Shown: positions 16,482 to 25,436 of the stretch, piece after piece
Numbering within the stretch: the stretch's first letter is position 1
How the letters are laid out: each line of letters begins with the position of its first letter
Assembly: GCA_019636735.1 (NCBI GenBank)
Contig: JAHBWY010000009.1
Span: forward strand, 47,884-111,883
DNA length: 64,000 nt
Source: Phycisphaeraceae bacterium
GTDB taxonomy: Bacteria > Planctomycetota > Phycisphaerae > Phycisphaerales > SM1A02
Direction: 5' to 3'
The notes under the pieces: model-generated
Told to the model about the DNA's origin: nothing
Databases searched by the model: none
The model's input: only the letters and a program-made list of their open reading frames with translations
Made by a program: the position numbers and the translations under genes

Positions 16482-16522
16482 CGCTACTGGATACCTACGC
16501 GGCGGAGGGCCGGAGTTGCTCG
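16482..16522 (-). promoter_or_regulatory. E1 promoter-like motif, site B (recombinase operon)
   Basis: On the minus strand GAGCAAC at 16521-16515 is followed by ten variable bases and the 23-bp word CGCCGCGTAGGTATCC...AGTAGCG that also occurs at site A (8952-8930). It precedes the small gene, DUF2924, recombinase and HTH genes. Confidence 0.55.
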
Positions 16523-16537
16523 AACCGCCGCGAGATG

Positions 16538-16852
16538 TCACGGCCGCTCGAAGATTGTGCTCGTCTTCCTCAGGGCGAAGTGACGGAAGTACTTGTTCGG
16601 CGACTGCTCGACGGAGTCACGTGTCAGCAGATCGACGGAGCGGCCGAACAGCGCCTCGAGGTCTTGCTGGAGTGCGACGATGGCCAATCCGACCGGTGCT
16701 CCAGATTCGAACGTCACGAGTATGTCTATGTCGCTCCCGGCTTCGACAACACCGAGTGCATGGCTTCCGAAGAGCTCCAGTCGCGCGACCCAATGCTTCT
16801 CACACAGTCGGGCGAGGCGTTCGGGATCGACCGGGGGCATTTCGGGCTGCAT
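16538..16852 (-). CDS. MNT-type minimal nucleotidyltransferase (orphan antitoxin?)
   Basis: The 104-aa protein (ATG at 16852) has the nucleotidyltransferase motif GSHALG followed by SDIDILVTFE, the GS-x-DxD signature of MNT proteins. These usually pair with a HEPN toxin in type VII toxin-antitoxin modules and AMPylate it. No HEPN gene lies downstream: the gene ends at the E1 boundary, so the partner was probably displaced or lost when E1 integrated. A longer upstream frame exists but starts in unconserved Arg-rich sequence. Confidence 0.75.
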   Translation of the reverse strand: MQPEMPPVDPERLARLCEKHWVARLELFGSHALGVVEAGSDIDILVTFESGAPVGLAIVALQQDLEALFGRSVDLLTRDSVEQSPNKYFRHFALRKTSTIFERP

Positions 16853-17239
16853 GCTGGTACAACCAGTGTTTCCGAGTCTCGCTCGGGGTGCGAGAGCAAC
16901 CCTGCTGTTAAACTCACGCGAGGTGTCAACCCGAGAGCGCGAGAGTCCGAGAGGGTTGCGCTCGGTGGCCCGAGAGGAACCGTGACGGTTGCGCTCGGAC
17001 CCCGAGATTCGGCTTCGGAACTGAGAGCGCCGCTGCCGAAGGCGGGTGGCCAGAAACGCCCGCACCTGCGGGAGATTGACGCGATTCGGCCCGATGCGGG
17101 CTCAACGCCCGAGCCGTAAACCAAACAACCGCCGCAGTTTCGCGGCGGTTGAGTGAACTCCCTGATCGCAACGAGATCAAAGTTTAGCTGAGGCACGGGA
17201 GGCGTGTTTGGGGCGGAATGGTAGTTAACAGGTGGGCGC
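16853..17239. other. Intergenic debris between MNT gene and gene fragment
   Basis: No gene is supported here. Short reiterations such as CGAGAG and GCGCTCGG occur between 16918 and 17000, and a strong hairpin lies at 17126-17151. Otherwise I see nothing recognisable. Confidence 0.4.
17126..17151 (-). terminator. Strong hairpin, possible terminator on minus strand
   Basis: CAACCGCCGC pairs perfectly with GCGGCGGTTG across a 6-base loop. On the minus strand the stem is followed by TTTGGTTT, a modest U-rich tail, so it could end leftward transcription coming from the transposase remnant. Confidence 0.45.
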
Positions 17240-17347
17240 ATGGTCTTGTACCACGGCACTCTGCGACTTGATATCGATGAGTTGCTTCACCCAGAGCACG
17301 CCGCCTCCGGTGCCCGCAGTGAGGCGAAGAGACCCAAGCGTGGCTGA
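17240..17347 (+). pseudogene. Truncated gene start, possible ADP-ribosyltransferase-like fragment
   Basis: An ATG after AGGTGG opens a 35-codon frame starting MVLYHGTLRLDIDELL. The LYHGT start resembles small ADP-ribosyltransferase-fold proteins, but the frame stops after 35 codons, next to transposase remnants. It is best read as a 5' fragment; the family call is weak. Confidence 0.25.
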
Positions 17348-17546
17348 TCTGACCGGGGTGGGTCAGATCTCGATGCTCGGCAGTGGGTCAGTTTGCGCGC
17401 GAATTGACAGTCGGGACACCTGAACAACCAGGCCTGACGGGCGATGGAGGTGGTTGGGTGAATCTCAAGTGATTAGCTGGGATCCCGTCGCAGTCGCCGG
17501 GGGGCCGATCGAGCCGGCCCTGCTGCACGGTGCCACTCGCTCTCGC

Positions 17547-18252
17547 TCATGCCCACGCGAGACTCAGGCTCCGTTTCCAGTTGTAGACCACGAGACGCAT
17601 TGCGAAGTCGAACTCGTTCCGTCGCTGCCCTCGGTACCGCACTCGGCTGTACCCCATCTGTTTCAGCCATGCGAACGGACCCTATGTAGCCAAAGTGCGT
17701 CTGGCGGGACTTCTTCGTGAAGCTCGCTCCCAGATCGCGCGTGCTCGTCCCGTTGTCCCGCGTCGATCTACGCGCCTGCTCGATGATCGTCGCATCGACG
17801 AGCGTGCCCTCCTTCACCAGCAATCCACCCTTCTCGAGCTGAGCCAGCGTCGCCTCGAAGATCGTTCGATCGAGTCCCGACTCGCGAAGTCGACGACGGA
17901 ATACCACGAAGGTCGTCTCGTCCGGCGTCGCGTCCGTCAGACTCAAGCCGATGAATCGCCGGAACGAGAGGCGGTCCTTCAGGCACTCTTCGAGCTGCGC
18001 GTCACCAAGGTTGAACCACTTCGCAAGACGCATGCAGCGGAGCATCGTCTCCGGCTGCCACGCCGGTCGACCGCCCTTGTTCTCGCCGCCTCGCTTCGCG
18101 CGGTACTCCGCAAGCTTCGCGATCGGTGCCACGAGATCCTTCCATGCAACGGCCGCATCCAGGCGATCGAGCAGCTTCGCCGTCCTCGGCCCGCCGAGGT
18201 CCGCCGTCATCCCGTCGACCAGTCCCATGTCCGCATTGATTCGTTGCGCCAT
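17547..18252 (-). pseudogene. IS5/IS903-type transposase with internal deletion
   Basis: The first 190 codons read as an IS5-group transposase (MLRCMRLAKWFNLGDAQLEE, LSFRRFIGLSL, DETTFVVFRRRL, LVDATIIEQARR) up to SRQTHFGY. The frame then jumps: the normal C-terminus (MGYSRVRYRGQRRNEFDF, MRLVVYNWKRSLSLAWA, stop at 17547) continues in another frame, and the middle of the DDE domain is missing. It is therefore an inactive remnant. A second DNA scar with the word GTGGGTCAG repeated lies at 17357-17391. Confidence 0.75.
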
Positions 18253-18520
18253 TGTGATCCTCGCCGGCCGGCATCATCGCCGATCCGACGAACACCTCGC
18301 GGCCGACCCGTTCGCGGTCTTCTTGGAACCGGCGAATTCATCCTGGTTGTTCAGAGATCCCATTCGAGGTGATCGTGGAGGGCGTTGTGTTCTTGCCATC
18401 GCCGGGGGGTACTCCGACTCGGAGACGCCGTAGGCCTGTACAAGTGCAGCGCGACCCGGAATCGCACGAACCGAAACCCAACCGAAGCGGTATGCTCTTC
18501 CCACCCGATACACCCATCAG
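18253..18520. other. Region upstream of the metal island
   Basis: No gene is supported. The metal operon promoter should lie here, but I cannot point to a clear -35/-10 pair. The sequence just before the first gene (GGTATGCTCTTCCCACC) contains a TATGCT that could be a weak -10. Confidence 0.3.
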
Positions 18521-18985
18521 ATGTCCCCAGCCCTTGTCAAAATCGTCGCCATGCTCCTGCTCGTTGTACAAGGGGCGATCGCGTCGGCTCCGGGAAGGGT
18601 CCTTTGCATTCCGGTCGTAAACTGCGGCACACACGAATCGGAAACTGCCGAAGTGTGCTCGCATTGTGACACCCGGGGTATGGCCGACGCGGGGAGCAGG
18701 GTTGGTGCCCCGAGCCACCATGAGGGACCGTACGGAACCGCGTTTCACCCCGACGATGAGTGCGGCTGCCACCTCCATATCCCGGTACCAGGCGACGAGC
18801 AGGTTCCCAGCAATCCGATGAGTGGTGGGCAAGACCCTCGGTCGTGCATCGCACCGCTGCTTGAGGCCGTCGTCATTGGTTGGAACTTCGATCCGCCGGT
18901 TGCCGAACGGCCTCGTCTCCAGCCCCCTGATTTCAGCGCCTCCGACCAGATCGTGGGTCTGAAGACGACCCATCTACTTATCTAG
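18521..18985 (+). CDS. Secreted Cys/His-rich protein, first gene of metal island
   Basis: A 154-aa protein with a hydrophobic N-terminal signal (LVKIVAMLLLVVQGAIA) and a mature part rich in Cys and His (CGTHESE, CSHCD, SHHEG, HPDDECGCHLHIPVP). It ends in THLLI. The 152-aa protein at 29304-29762 has the same plan and ending (CALLI), so they form a pair placed before each exporter block. This resembles CopL-like periplasmic metal-binding proteins that accompany efflux operons; the role is inferred. Confidence 0.65.
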   Translation: MSPALVKIVAMLLLVVQGAIASAPGRVLCIPVVNCGTHESETAEVCSHCDTRGMADAGSRVGAPSHHEGPYGTAFHPDDECGCHLHIPVPGDEQVPSNPMSGGQDPRSCIAPLLEAVVIGWNFDPPVAERPRLQPPDFSASDQIVGLKTTHLLI

Positions 18986-19193
18986 CGCCGATGTTCCCGC
19001 CCGCCGCCGCTCGGACAATTGTCTGGAGCGGCGGGCGATGTCGTTCTCCTGCTGTGGGCCTTTCGGCATGCACGCAGGTCTTGGCGTTGTTCCCACCACA
19101 ATTGGGTTTGATCTGGCTCAGTGGTGTTCGCCGTGGCTCCGCGTTGCGGACGGCCATGATGGGCTGAGCTTCCACCTGTTCGGAAACTTACTG

Positions 19194-20717
19194 ATGGTCA
19201 AGTCACACGAAGACCGGTCCGAAGGCGGACTGCGGCGGCGGTTCACGGGGATTTCTCTGGCTGCACTTGTCGCGCTCACCGGGGGAGGCTGCCAGTCGTA
19301 CGAGCAACGGCCGCTCGACATGACTGGACACCAAGCCGCGTTCCTCGCACGGACGCCGGAAAGTCCGGAAGTCAGGACATTCGCGGAAAGCCTCGCGGCG
19401 AGGTCATCAGCGCCCGCGGGCGGGATGGTGGTGTTCGATCCCGGCGACGGCATTACCTGCGAGGAAGCCGAGGTCATCGCGCTTGTGTTCAACACCGACC
19501 TCCGAGTCGCTCGCTTGCGGGCGGGGGTCACCCAGGCGACCGCGGAGAACGCGGGGCTTTGGCAAGACCCAACGGTCGGCGTCGACCTGAACCGCATCAT
19601 CCAGAGCACGCCCGAGCCTTGGAAAGTCTTCACGAGTGTCGGCCTCACGATCCCGATCTCGGGCCGACTGGAAATCGAGAAGCAGCGGGCGGGTGTGGAA
19701 CACGCCGCAGAGCTCGCACGGGTTGCCCAGCGCGAATGGATGGTGCGGACGTCGGTTCGGCGGGCATGGAGCGAATGGTCGGCGCTGAACGCGCAGCTCG
19801 CGGTCACGCGCGACTTCCTGTCCCAAGTGGACCAGATCCTCTCTGTCGTCGACAAGATGGAGCAGGCGGGGGAGATGGCCAGGACCGAGGCGCGGCTCTT
19901 CCGCATCGAGAAGGCAACGAAGGCCGCAGACCTCGCCGTACTTGAGTCCCGAGTTCGTGAAGCAGATCTTCGGCTTCGCCAACTCATGGGGATGTCACCC
20001 GACGCTCCGCTTCGGTTGCACGCCGACGGGGTCGGGCCGACCCGGTCGAGAGTGCACTCCGGAATGGACACCGCCGAGCTCGAGCGCCGGAACCCGGCGA
20101 TGCTGGTCGCCGCCGCCGAATACGAGGCCGCCGAGAAGACCCTTGAACTTGAGGTTCGCAAGCAGTATCCCGACTTGCTCATCGGACCTGGCTATGGGAA
20201 CGAGGACGGCCAAGACCAGGTGCGACTAGGCTTATCTCTTGCCGTCCCGATCCTGAACGCCAACCGTCGCGGCATCGCTGAGGCGCGGGCGCAGCGCGAA
20301 GTCACCCGGGCCGCTGCCGAGGCCACACTGGAGCAGACCATCACCGCCGTTCGCGCGGCCGAGGTGCGGCTCATGGCTGCGACGCAACGCCGCTCGACTC
20401 TGGAATCGGAGATCGTGCCGCTGGTCGACGCGCAATACGCCGATGCCCGCCAAGTGGCCCGACTGGGCGAAGTGAACACACTGGTGCTCTTGGAGAGCCT
20501 GACGCGGCAACAAGAAGCCAAAGTCGGGCTCGTTGAAGCGGTACGCGATGAGGCGCTCGCCGGAGTTGATCTGGACGAGCTTCTCGGCCCCGAAGCGTTG
20601 ACGTCTCCGAGTGGGCCTGCCGCGATTCCCGATACTCCGAGAATTGCTGCTCCTTCGAGCGGCAAGCCAGCTTCGGAAGGCACCCCCACGAAATCCACCG
20701 GCGCGGGCGCGCGCTGA
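19194..20717 (+). CDS. TolC/CzcC-like outer membrane efflux lipoprotein
   Basis: The 507-aa outer membrane factor forms the exit duct of the RND pump. From the ATG at 19194 it has a basic start and a lipobox-like LVALTGGGC, then long alternating helices typical of OEP domains (ARLRAGVTQATAENAGLWQ, AAEYEAAEKTLELEVRKQYP, GLSLAVPILNANRRGIAEA). A 52-codon upstream extension in the same frame is open but unlike a signal peptide. It is the first gene of a CBA-type tripartite cluster with 24-bp spacing to the adaptor. Confidence 0.85.
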   Translation: MVKSHEDRSEGGLRRRFTGISLAALVALTGGGCQSYEQRPLDMTGHQAAFLARTPESPEVRTFAESLAARSSAPAGGMVVFDPGDGITCEEAEVIALVFNTDLRVARLRAGVTQATAENAGLWQDPTVGVDLNRIIQSTPEPWKVFTSVGLTIPISGRLEIEKQRAGVEHAAELARVAQREWMVRTSVRRAWSEWSALNAQLAVTRDFLSQVDQILSVVDKMEQAGEMARTEARLFRIEKATKAADLAVLESRVREADLRLRQLMGMSPDAPLRLHADGVGPTRSRVHSGMDTAELERRNPAMLVAAAEYEAAEKTLELEVRKQYPDLLIGPGYGNEDGQDQVRLGLSLAVPILNANRRGIAEARAQREVTRAAAEATLEQTITAVRAAEVRLMAATQRRSTLESEIVPLVDAQYADARQVARLGEVNTLVLLESLTRQQEAKVGLVEAVRDEALAGVDLDELLGPEALTSPSGPAAIPDTPRIAAPSSGKPASEGTPTKSTGAGAR

Positions 20718-20741
20718 TCGCCTCCGCACAAGGAACACACT

Positions 20742-22163
20742 ATGAACACCACACAAAGCAGACTCTCGAAGATGCTGCTCGCCGGTGGGCTGGCCCTGTC
20801 CATGCCGCTCGCGATTGCCCTCACCGGCTGCGAGAAGAAGGAAACGGCGCACGGCACGGACGACGGATACGACCACGTCAGCGAAGCGGCCGGAGCCGGA
20901 GGGGGCGCGGCCAAGGAGGGCGAGTCCGCACCTTCCAATCGCGTCGATATCCCGGCCTCGGTCCGGCAGAACCTCGGCATCACGTTCGCCAAGGTCGAGT
21001 CTCGGAACGTGGCGCAGACGCTCCGCGTCCCGGGACGGTTCGAGCTCTTGCCCACGGCCCGGCGCGAGTATCGCACGCCGCTGTCGGGCCGAGTCGACAT
21101 CCTGGTGAGCCAGTACCAGAAGGTCGAACCCGGAACGCCGCTCTACCGAGTCGATGCCGCCGCGTGGCGTGACCTGCCTGAACAGATTGCCGCAACATCG
21201 GCAAGAGTCGAGTCAATGGCTCCGCTCTTGGCAGCGCAGGCTGATCACGAGAGAAGTCTTGCAGAAAGGGTTGCTCTCTGGCAGGAGCGGTTGGATCAAC
21301 TGGACACCCTCCGAAACGCGGGAGGCGGAAGTGCGACCCAGTTCACGGAAGCTCGGGCGACGCTCAATTCAAGCCAGAGTGAACTGTCCGTTGCCCGCGG
21401 CAGGAGCGCGGAGCTCGCCGCCCAGAAGAAGCAGGCGGAGGCCGAGCTTCGGTCGCTGACCTCGCGGCATGAACTCCTCGTTCGGGGTGCCAATTGCGGC
21501 AATCGTCACGAAGGCATCGATGCAGGAAGCGGATACACGGTGTGCGCTGTTGCTGAGGGAGTCGTTGAATCGGTCGGGATCACGCCGGGTGGCCTGGCTG
21601 AAGAGAACGGCCACATCGTGACACTGGTGCAGCCGGACCAAATCAGGTTCCGCGCCCGCGGCTTGCAGTCCGACCTCGGACGATTGCGTGACGGCCTGCC
21701 GGCCAGGATCGCGGCTCCGCAGGGCGGAAGTCTGCCGCTGCAAGACGCGATGAACGGGGAGCTCCGGATCGGACTCTCCGCCGACCCGGATGAACGCACG
21801 GTGGACCTTGTTGTGATTCCCGAGGCGCTCGCACCCTGGGCACGCGCGGGCGTGTCGGCGCACCTCGAAGTCACGCTCGCAGGGGGAACCGAGGAACTGG
21901 CGATCCCCCAGTCCGCCGTCGTGCGCGACGGCGCGCGGGCGATCATCTTCCGCCGCGATCCCGCCAACCCCGACAAGGTCATCCGCATAGAGGCGGATCT
22001 CGGCCTCTCCGACGGGCGATGGGTGGTGATCGCCAGTGGCGTGAAGGAAGGTGACGAGATCGTCCTCGGCGGCAACTTCCAGCTGATGCTGGCGACGAGC
22101 GGTTCCGCAGAGAAGGCGGGTCACTTCCACTCCGACGGAACATTCCACGAAGGGAGCCACTAA
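20742..22163 (+). CDS. RND periplasmic adaptor, CzcB/CusB-type lipoprotein
   Basis: The 473-aa protein has a lipoprotein signal (AIALTGCEKKE), a flexible linker, a barrel-sandwich region (RREYRTPLSGRVDILVSQYQ), a coiled-coil hairpin at about 150-240, and the barrel plus membrane-proximal domains. The C-terminus ends with a His cluster (HFHSDGTFHEGSH), fitting metal capture. It links the pump to the outer membrane duct. Spacing to the permease gene is 3 bp. Confidence 0.85.
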   Translation: MNTTQSRLSKMLLAGGLALSMPLAIALTGCEKKETAHGTDDGYDHVSEAAGAGGGAAKEGESAPSNRVDIPASVRQNLGITFAKVESRNVAQTLRVPGRFELLPTARREYRTPLSGRVDILVSQYQKVEPGTPLYRVDAAAWRDLPEQIAATSARVESMAPLLAAQADHERSLAERVALWQERLDQLDTLRNAGGGSATQFTEARATLNSSQSELSVARGRSAELAAQKKQAEAELRSLTSRHELLVRGANCGNRHEGIDAGSGYTVCAVAEGVVESVGITPGGLAEENGHIVTLVQPDQIRFRARGLQSDLGRLRDGLPARIAAPQGGSLPLQDAMNGELRIGLSADPDERTVDLVVIPEALAPWARAGVSAHLEVTLAGGTEELAIPQSAVVRDGARAIIFRRDPANPDKVIRIEADLGLSDGRWVVIASGVKEGDEIVLGGNFQLMLATSGSAEKAGHFHSDGTFHEGSH

Positions 22164-22166
22164 GCC

Positions 22167-25100
22167 ATGCTCGCGAAGCTCATCGCCTTCTCTCTGCGCC
22201 AGTCCTCCCTCGTGGTCGTCTTCGCAGGGCTGCTGCTCGTCTTTGCCGGGCTCAAGATCAAGAACATGCCGGTGGATGTCTTTCCCGAGCTCAACGCACC
22301 CACGGTCGTCGTGATGACCGAGGCGGGGGGATTGGCCGCCGACGAGGTGGAACTCAACGTCACCTTCCCGATCGAGACGGCGGTCAACGGTCTGCCGGGT
22401 ACGCGGCGGGTCCGGAGCGCTTCGGCCACCAGCCTCTCCATCGTGTGGGTCGAGTTTGACTGGGGCACCGATATCTACCGCGCGCGGCAACTGGTCTCCG
22501 AGCGATTGTCCGCAGTGCGTGAGTCGCTCCCGCCCGGCGCGCACGCAGAGATCACGCCCGTCACCAGTATTACCGGCGAGATCATGCTCATGGCCCTGTC
22601 CAGCCCCGATGGCTCGGTCAGCCCGCTCGACATGCGATCATTCGCCGAGTTCGATCTGCGGAACAAGCTGCTCGCGGTCCCGGGCGTCGCTCAGGTCGTC
22701 GCCATCGGCGGTGAACTTCCGCAGTACCAGATCAACGTCAATCAGGACCAACTCGCCCTGTACGGCCTGACCATCTCCGACGTGGTCGCGGCGGCCAAGG
22801 GCGCGCACTCCACGGCCAGCGCCGGGTATGTCCCCAACTGGGAGAATCAGGAACTGCCCATCCGCCAGACCGCCCGTGTCACCAGCGCCGAGGACATCAA
22901 GAACACGCTGGTGCGCTATCACAACGGCGCGGCGGTGACGATCGGGCAGGTGGCCGACGTGCGGCTCGGCCCCTCGCCCAAGCGGGGAACCGCGTCCGAC
23001 CGGGCGCTGCCGGGCGTGGTCATCAGCGTTCAGAAGAGCCCGGGAACCAACACCCTCAACCTCACCGAGCAGATCGACCGGGTGCTCGATCAGGCCGAGG
23101 CGGCCATGCCCAAGGGCATGGTCCTGAACCGGGACCCCTTCCGGGCCGCGCGGTTCATCGAGCGGTCGATCAACGGCGTGGTCAAGGTCTTGATCGAGGC
23201 GAGCATCATCGTGGCGGTCATCCTGATCCTGTTCCTGCTCAACGTACGGGCCACGATCGTGACGCTGACCGCTCTGCCGCTCTCGCTCGCCGTGGCGATC
23301 CTGCTGCTGTGGGCGTGGGGCCTCTCGATCAACGTCATGACGCTGGGCGGACTGGCCGTGGCGATCGGCGAACTGGTGGACGACGCCATCATCGACGTGG
23401 AGAACGTCCTGCGGCGGCTCAAGGAGAACGACGGGCTGCCCGAGGACGAGCGCAAAGGCCTCGTTGAGGTGATCTACAACGCGAGCAACGAGATCCGATC
23501 GTCGGTGGTGTTCGCGACCATCATCATCTGCATGGTCTTCGTGCCGCTCTTGTTCCTGCAGGGGCTTGAAGGCCGGTTCTTTCAGCCTCTGGGCATCGCG
23601 TACATCATCTCGATCATGGCCTCGCTGATCGTGGCCCTGACGGTCACGCCCGCGCTGTGCAAGTGGCTCTTCGCCGGCGCGTTCGGCAAGAAGTCTAAAG
23701 ACGGGCATGCCGCGGGCGGCCACGGCGAGCATGACGGGTGGCTCGTGCGCAAGCTCAAACGCCGCTACGAACCGGCCCTGCGTGCGAGCGTCCGCAATCG
23801 CGGCGTGGTGCTTGGGGGCGCGGGGTTGCTCACCGTCGCCTCGCTGGTGCTCATGTCCACTTTCGGCACATCGTTCCTGCCTGCGTTCAAGGAGGGCACA
23901 TTTACGGTCTTCCTGCTCGCCCCCCCGGGCACATCGCTGGTCGAAAGCAACCGCCTGGCCGTGGGAGTTGAGGCCCAGTTTGTCCAGATCGAGGGCGTGT
24001 CGAGCGTCACGCGGCGCACGGGCCGGGCCGAGCGCGATGAGCACGCAGAGCCCGTGAGCAGCTCCGAGATCGAGGTGACGATGAAGGCGGGTGTGGACCA
24101 GGACAAGGTCCGCGCCGCGATTGACCGCATCATCGCCAACATCCCCGGCATCACCACGATGGTGGGCCAGCCCATCGAGCACCGGCTCAGTCACGTCTTG
24201 TCGGGCACGCCCGCGGCCATCGCGATCAACGTGTACGGTGAAGACCTCAACGTGCTGCGCTCGCTCGCCAAGGAGATCGAGTCGGCGATCAAGCCCATCC
24301 CCGGCACGCGAGATGTCGCCGCCAACCGCGAGATCCTGATCACCTCGCTGCCGATCCGTTACCGCCCGCAGGACCTTGTCGCCGCGGGGCTTTCGCCCGC
24401 GGCTGCCGCCGAACAGGTTCAGCAGGCGCTCTATGGCGAGACTGTCGCGGAGGTGAATCAGGGCGTGCGGAGGTACGAAATGGTCGTGCGCCTGGCCGAG
24501 AGCGAGCGGGACCGAATCGACCAGATCATGGACCTGCAACTGCGCGGCGCGGGCGGAGCCATCGTCCGCTTGCGCGAAGTGGCCGACATCGGGCCGGAGA
24601 AGACCAGCAACCTCATCGCCCGTGAGAACGCTCAGCGCAAGGCCGTCATCTCGACCAACGTCGCCGACGGGTACAACCTCGGACAGCTGGTCGCGCAAGT
24701 GCAGGCCAAGGTGGACCCGATCGTGCAGAAGGCGGGGTACACCGTCCACTACGGCGGGCAGTTCGAGGCCCAGCAGTCCGCCAGCCGCACGATCCTCATC
24801 ATGGGGGCGGGCGTGGCCGTGTTCATGTTCCTGCTGCTTCAGCTGTCTACGGGCAAGGCCCGCGTGGCGCTGCTGGTCATGCTCAACCTGCCGCTGGCGC
24901 TCATTGGAGGCATCGTCGCGATCTTTCTGACCGAGAGCCCGTCGATCGTGGGCAACGCCTGGGCACTCTTCGGGCTGTCGTCCTCACGCTACATCGCACC
25001 GGTTATCTCCATCGCCAGCATGGTGGGCTTCGTGACGCTCTTTGGCATCGCTGTCCGCAACGGCATCTTGCTCGTCAACCACTACGACCATCTCCAGGAG

Positions 25101-25418
25101 CGCGAAGGCAAGTCGATCGGGGACTCGATCATCCAGGGATCCTTGGAGCGTTTGGTGCCGATTTTGATGACGGCCCTGGCCGCGATGCTCGGCCTAGTGC
25201 CCTTGGCGCTCGCCAAGGGCAAGCCCGGCAGCGAACTGCTCGCCCCGCTGGCGATCGTCGTGCTGGGAGGGTTGGTGTCGTCCACGTTCCTCAACCTGTT
25301 CGTTGTCCCCGCTGGCTACGCGCTGGCGTTCAGGGTGAAGCGAGATGCGCTGGATCGTTCGGGGCTGCTCGCCCGCCTGCTGCGTCGTTCCGCCAAGAAG
25401 TCCGTTCCCTCAACCTGA
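22167..25418 (+). CDS. Heavy-metal RND permease, CzcA/CusA family
   Basis: A 1083-aa inner membrane proton/metal antiporter of typical HME-RND length with N- and C-terminal TM bundles. The TM4 proton-relay motif reads ELVDDAIIDVENV near residue 401. It keeps the later Asp and Glu of the CzcA pattern (DFG..VDGAV..VEN) but has Ala in place of the first Asp, with a Glu nearby. The first periplasmic loop opens with the conserved PVDVFPELNAPTVVV. The substrate (divalent or monovalent metal) cannot be settled from sequence. Confidence 0.88.
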   Translation: MLAKLIAFSLRQSSLVVVFAGLLLVFAGLKIKNMPVDVFPELNAPTVVVMTEAGGLAADEVELNVTFPIETAVNGLPGTRRVRSASATSLSIVWVEFDWGTDIYRARQLVSERLSAVRESLPPGAHAEITPVTSITGEIMLMALSSPDGSVSPLDMRSFAEFDLRNKLLAVPGVAQVVAIGGELPQYQINVNQDQLALYGLTISDVVAAAKGAHSTASAGYVPNWENQELPIRQTARVTSAEDIKNTLVRYHNGAAVTIGQVADVRLGPSPKRGTASDRALPGVVISVQKSPGTNTLNLTEQIDRVLDQAEAAMPKGMVLNRDPFRAARFIERSINGVVKVLIEASIIVAVILILFLLNVRATIVTLTALPLSLAVAILLLWAWGLSINVMTLGGLAVAIGELVDDAIIDVENVLRRLKENDGLPEDERKGLVEVIYNASNEIRSSVVFATIIICMVFVPLLFLQGLEGRFFQPLGIAYIISIMASLIVALTVTPALCKWLFAGAFGKKSKDGHAAGGHGEHDGWLVRKLKRRYEPALRASVRNRGVVLGGAGLLTVASLVLMSTFGTSFLPAFKEGTFTVFLLAPPGTSLVESNRLAVGVEAQFVQIEGVSSVTRRTGRAERDEHAEPVSSSEIEVTMKAGVDQDKVRAAIDRIIANIPGITTMVGQPIEHRLSHVLSGTPAAIAINVYGEDLNVLRSLAKEIESAIKPIPGTRDVAANREILITSLPIRYRPQDLVAAGLSPAAAAEQVQQALYGETVAEVNQGVRRYEMVVRLAESERDRIDQIMDLQLRGAGGAIVRLREVADIGPEKTSNLIARENAQRKAVISTNVADGYNLGQLVAQVQAKVDPIVQKAGYTVHYGGQFEAQQSASRTILIMGAGVAVFMFLLLQLSTGKARVALLVMLNLPLALIGGIVAIFLTESPSIVGNAWALFGLSSSRYIAPVISIASMVGFVTLFGIAVRNGILLVNHYDHLQEREGKSIGDSIIQGSLERLVPILMTALAAMLGLVPLALAKGKPGSELLAPLAIVVLGGLVSSTFLNLFVVPAGYALAFRVKRDALDRSGLLARLLRRSAKKSVPST

Positions 25419-25436
25419 TCGCAAGGAGACTGTCCT

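Larger units (their letters stand above)
1..16537 (-). mobile_element. Element E1, serine-recombinase prophage-like element (left part outside window)
   Basis: All core genes are on the minus strand and abut or overlap. The order is small protein, DUF2924, large serine recombinase, ParB-like HTH, cargo slot, sigma factor, nuclease, Sak4-like ATPase, DUF669, RusA, helicase, HNH, primase-helicase, origin-like region, ParB-methyltransferase. The same order recurs in E2 at 46-59 kb, where terminase and portal genes follow, so E1 probably continues leftwards into a packaging module. The right limit is inferred: it lies between the promoter motif ending at 16522 and the MNT gene ending at 16538. 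No attachment-site duplication can be shown because the left end is missing. Confidence 0.7.

Noticed and set aside
8930..16504. The exact 23-bp direct repeat as attL/attR of a small element between 8.95 and 16.5 kb
   Set aside because: Both copies have a matching upstream block at fixed spacing and lie before genes with ribosome sites. E2 has the same arrangement with a different word in three copies, which fits promoters better than attachment sites.
16985..17160. A tRNA or other structured RNA in the debris region
   Set aside because: No cloverleaf or T-loop consensus could be found; only a simple 10-bp hairpin is present.
22638..24749. A 703-codon minus-strand open frame opposite the RND permease
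   Set aside because: It is a high-GC antisense by-product of a clear 1083-aa permease gene.
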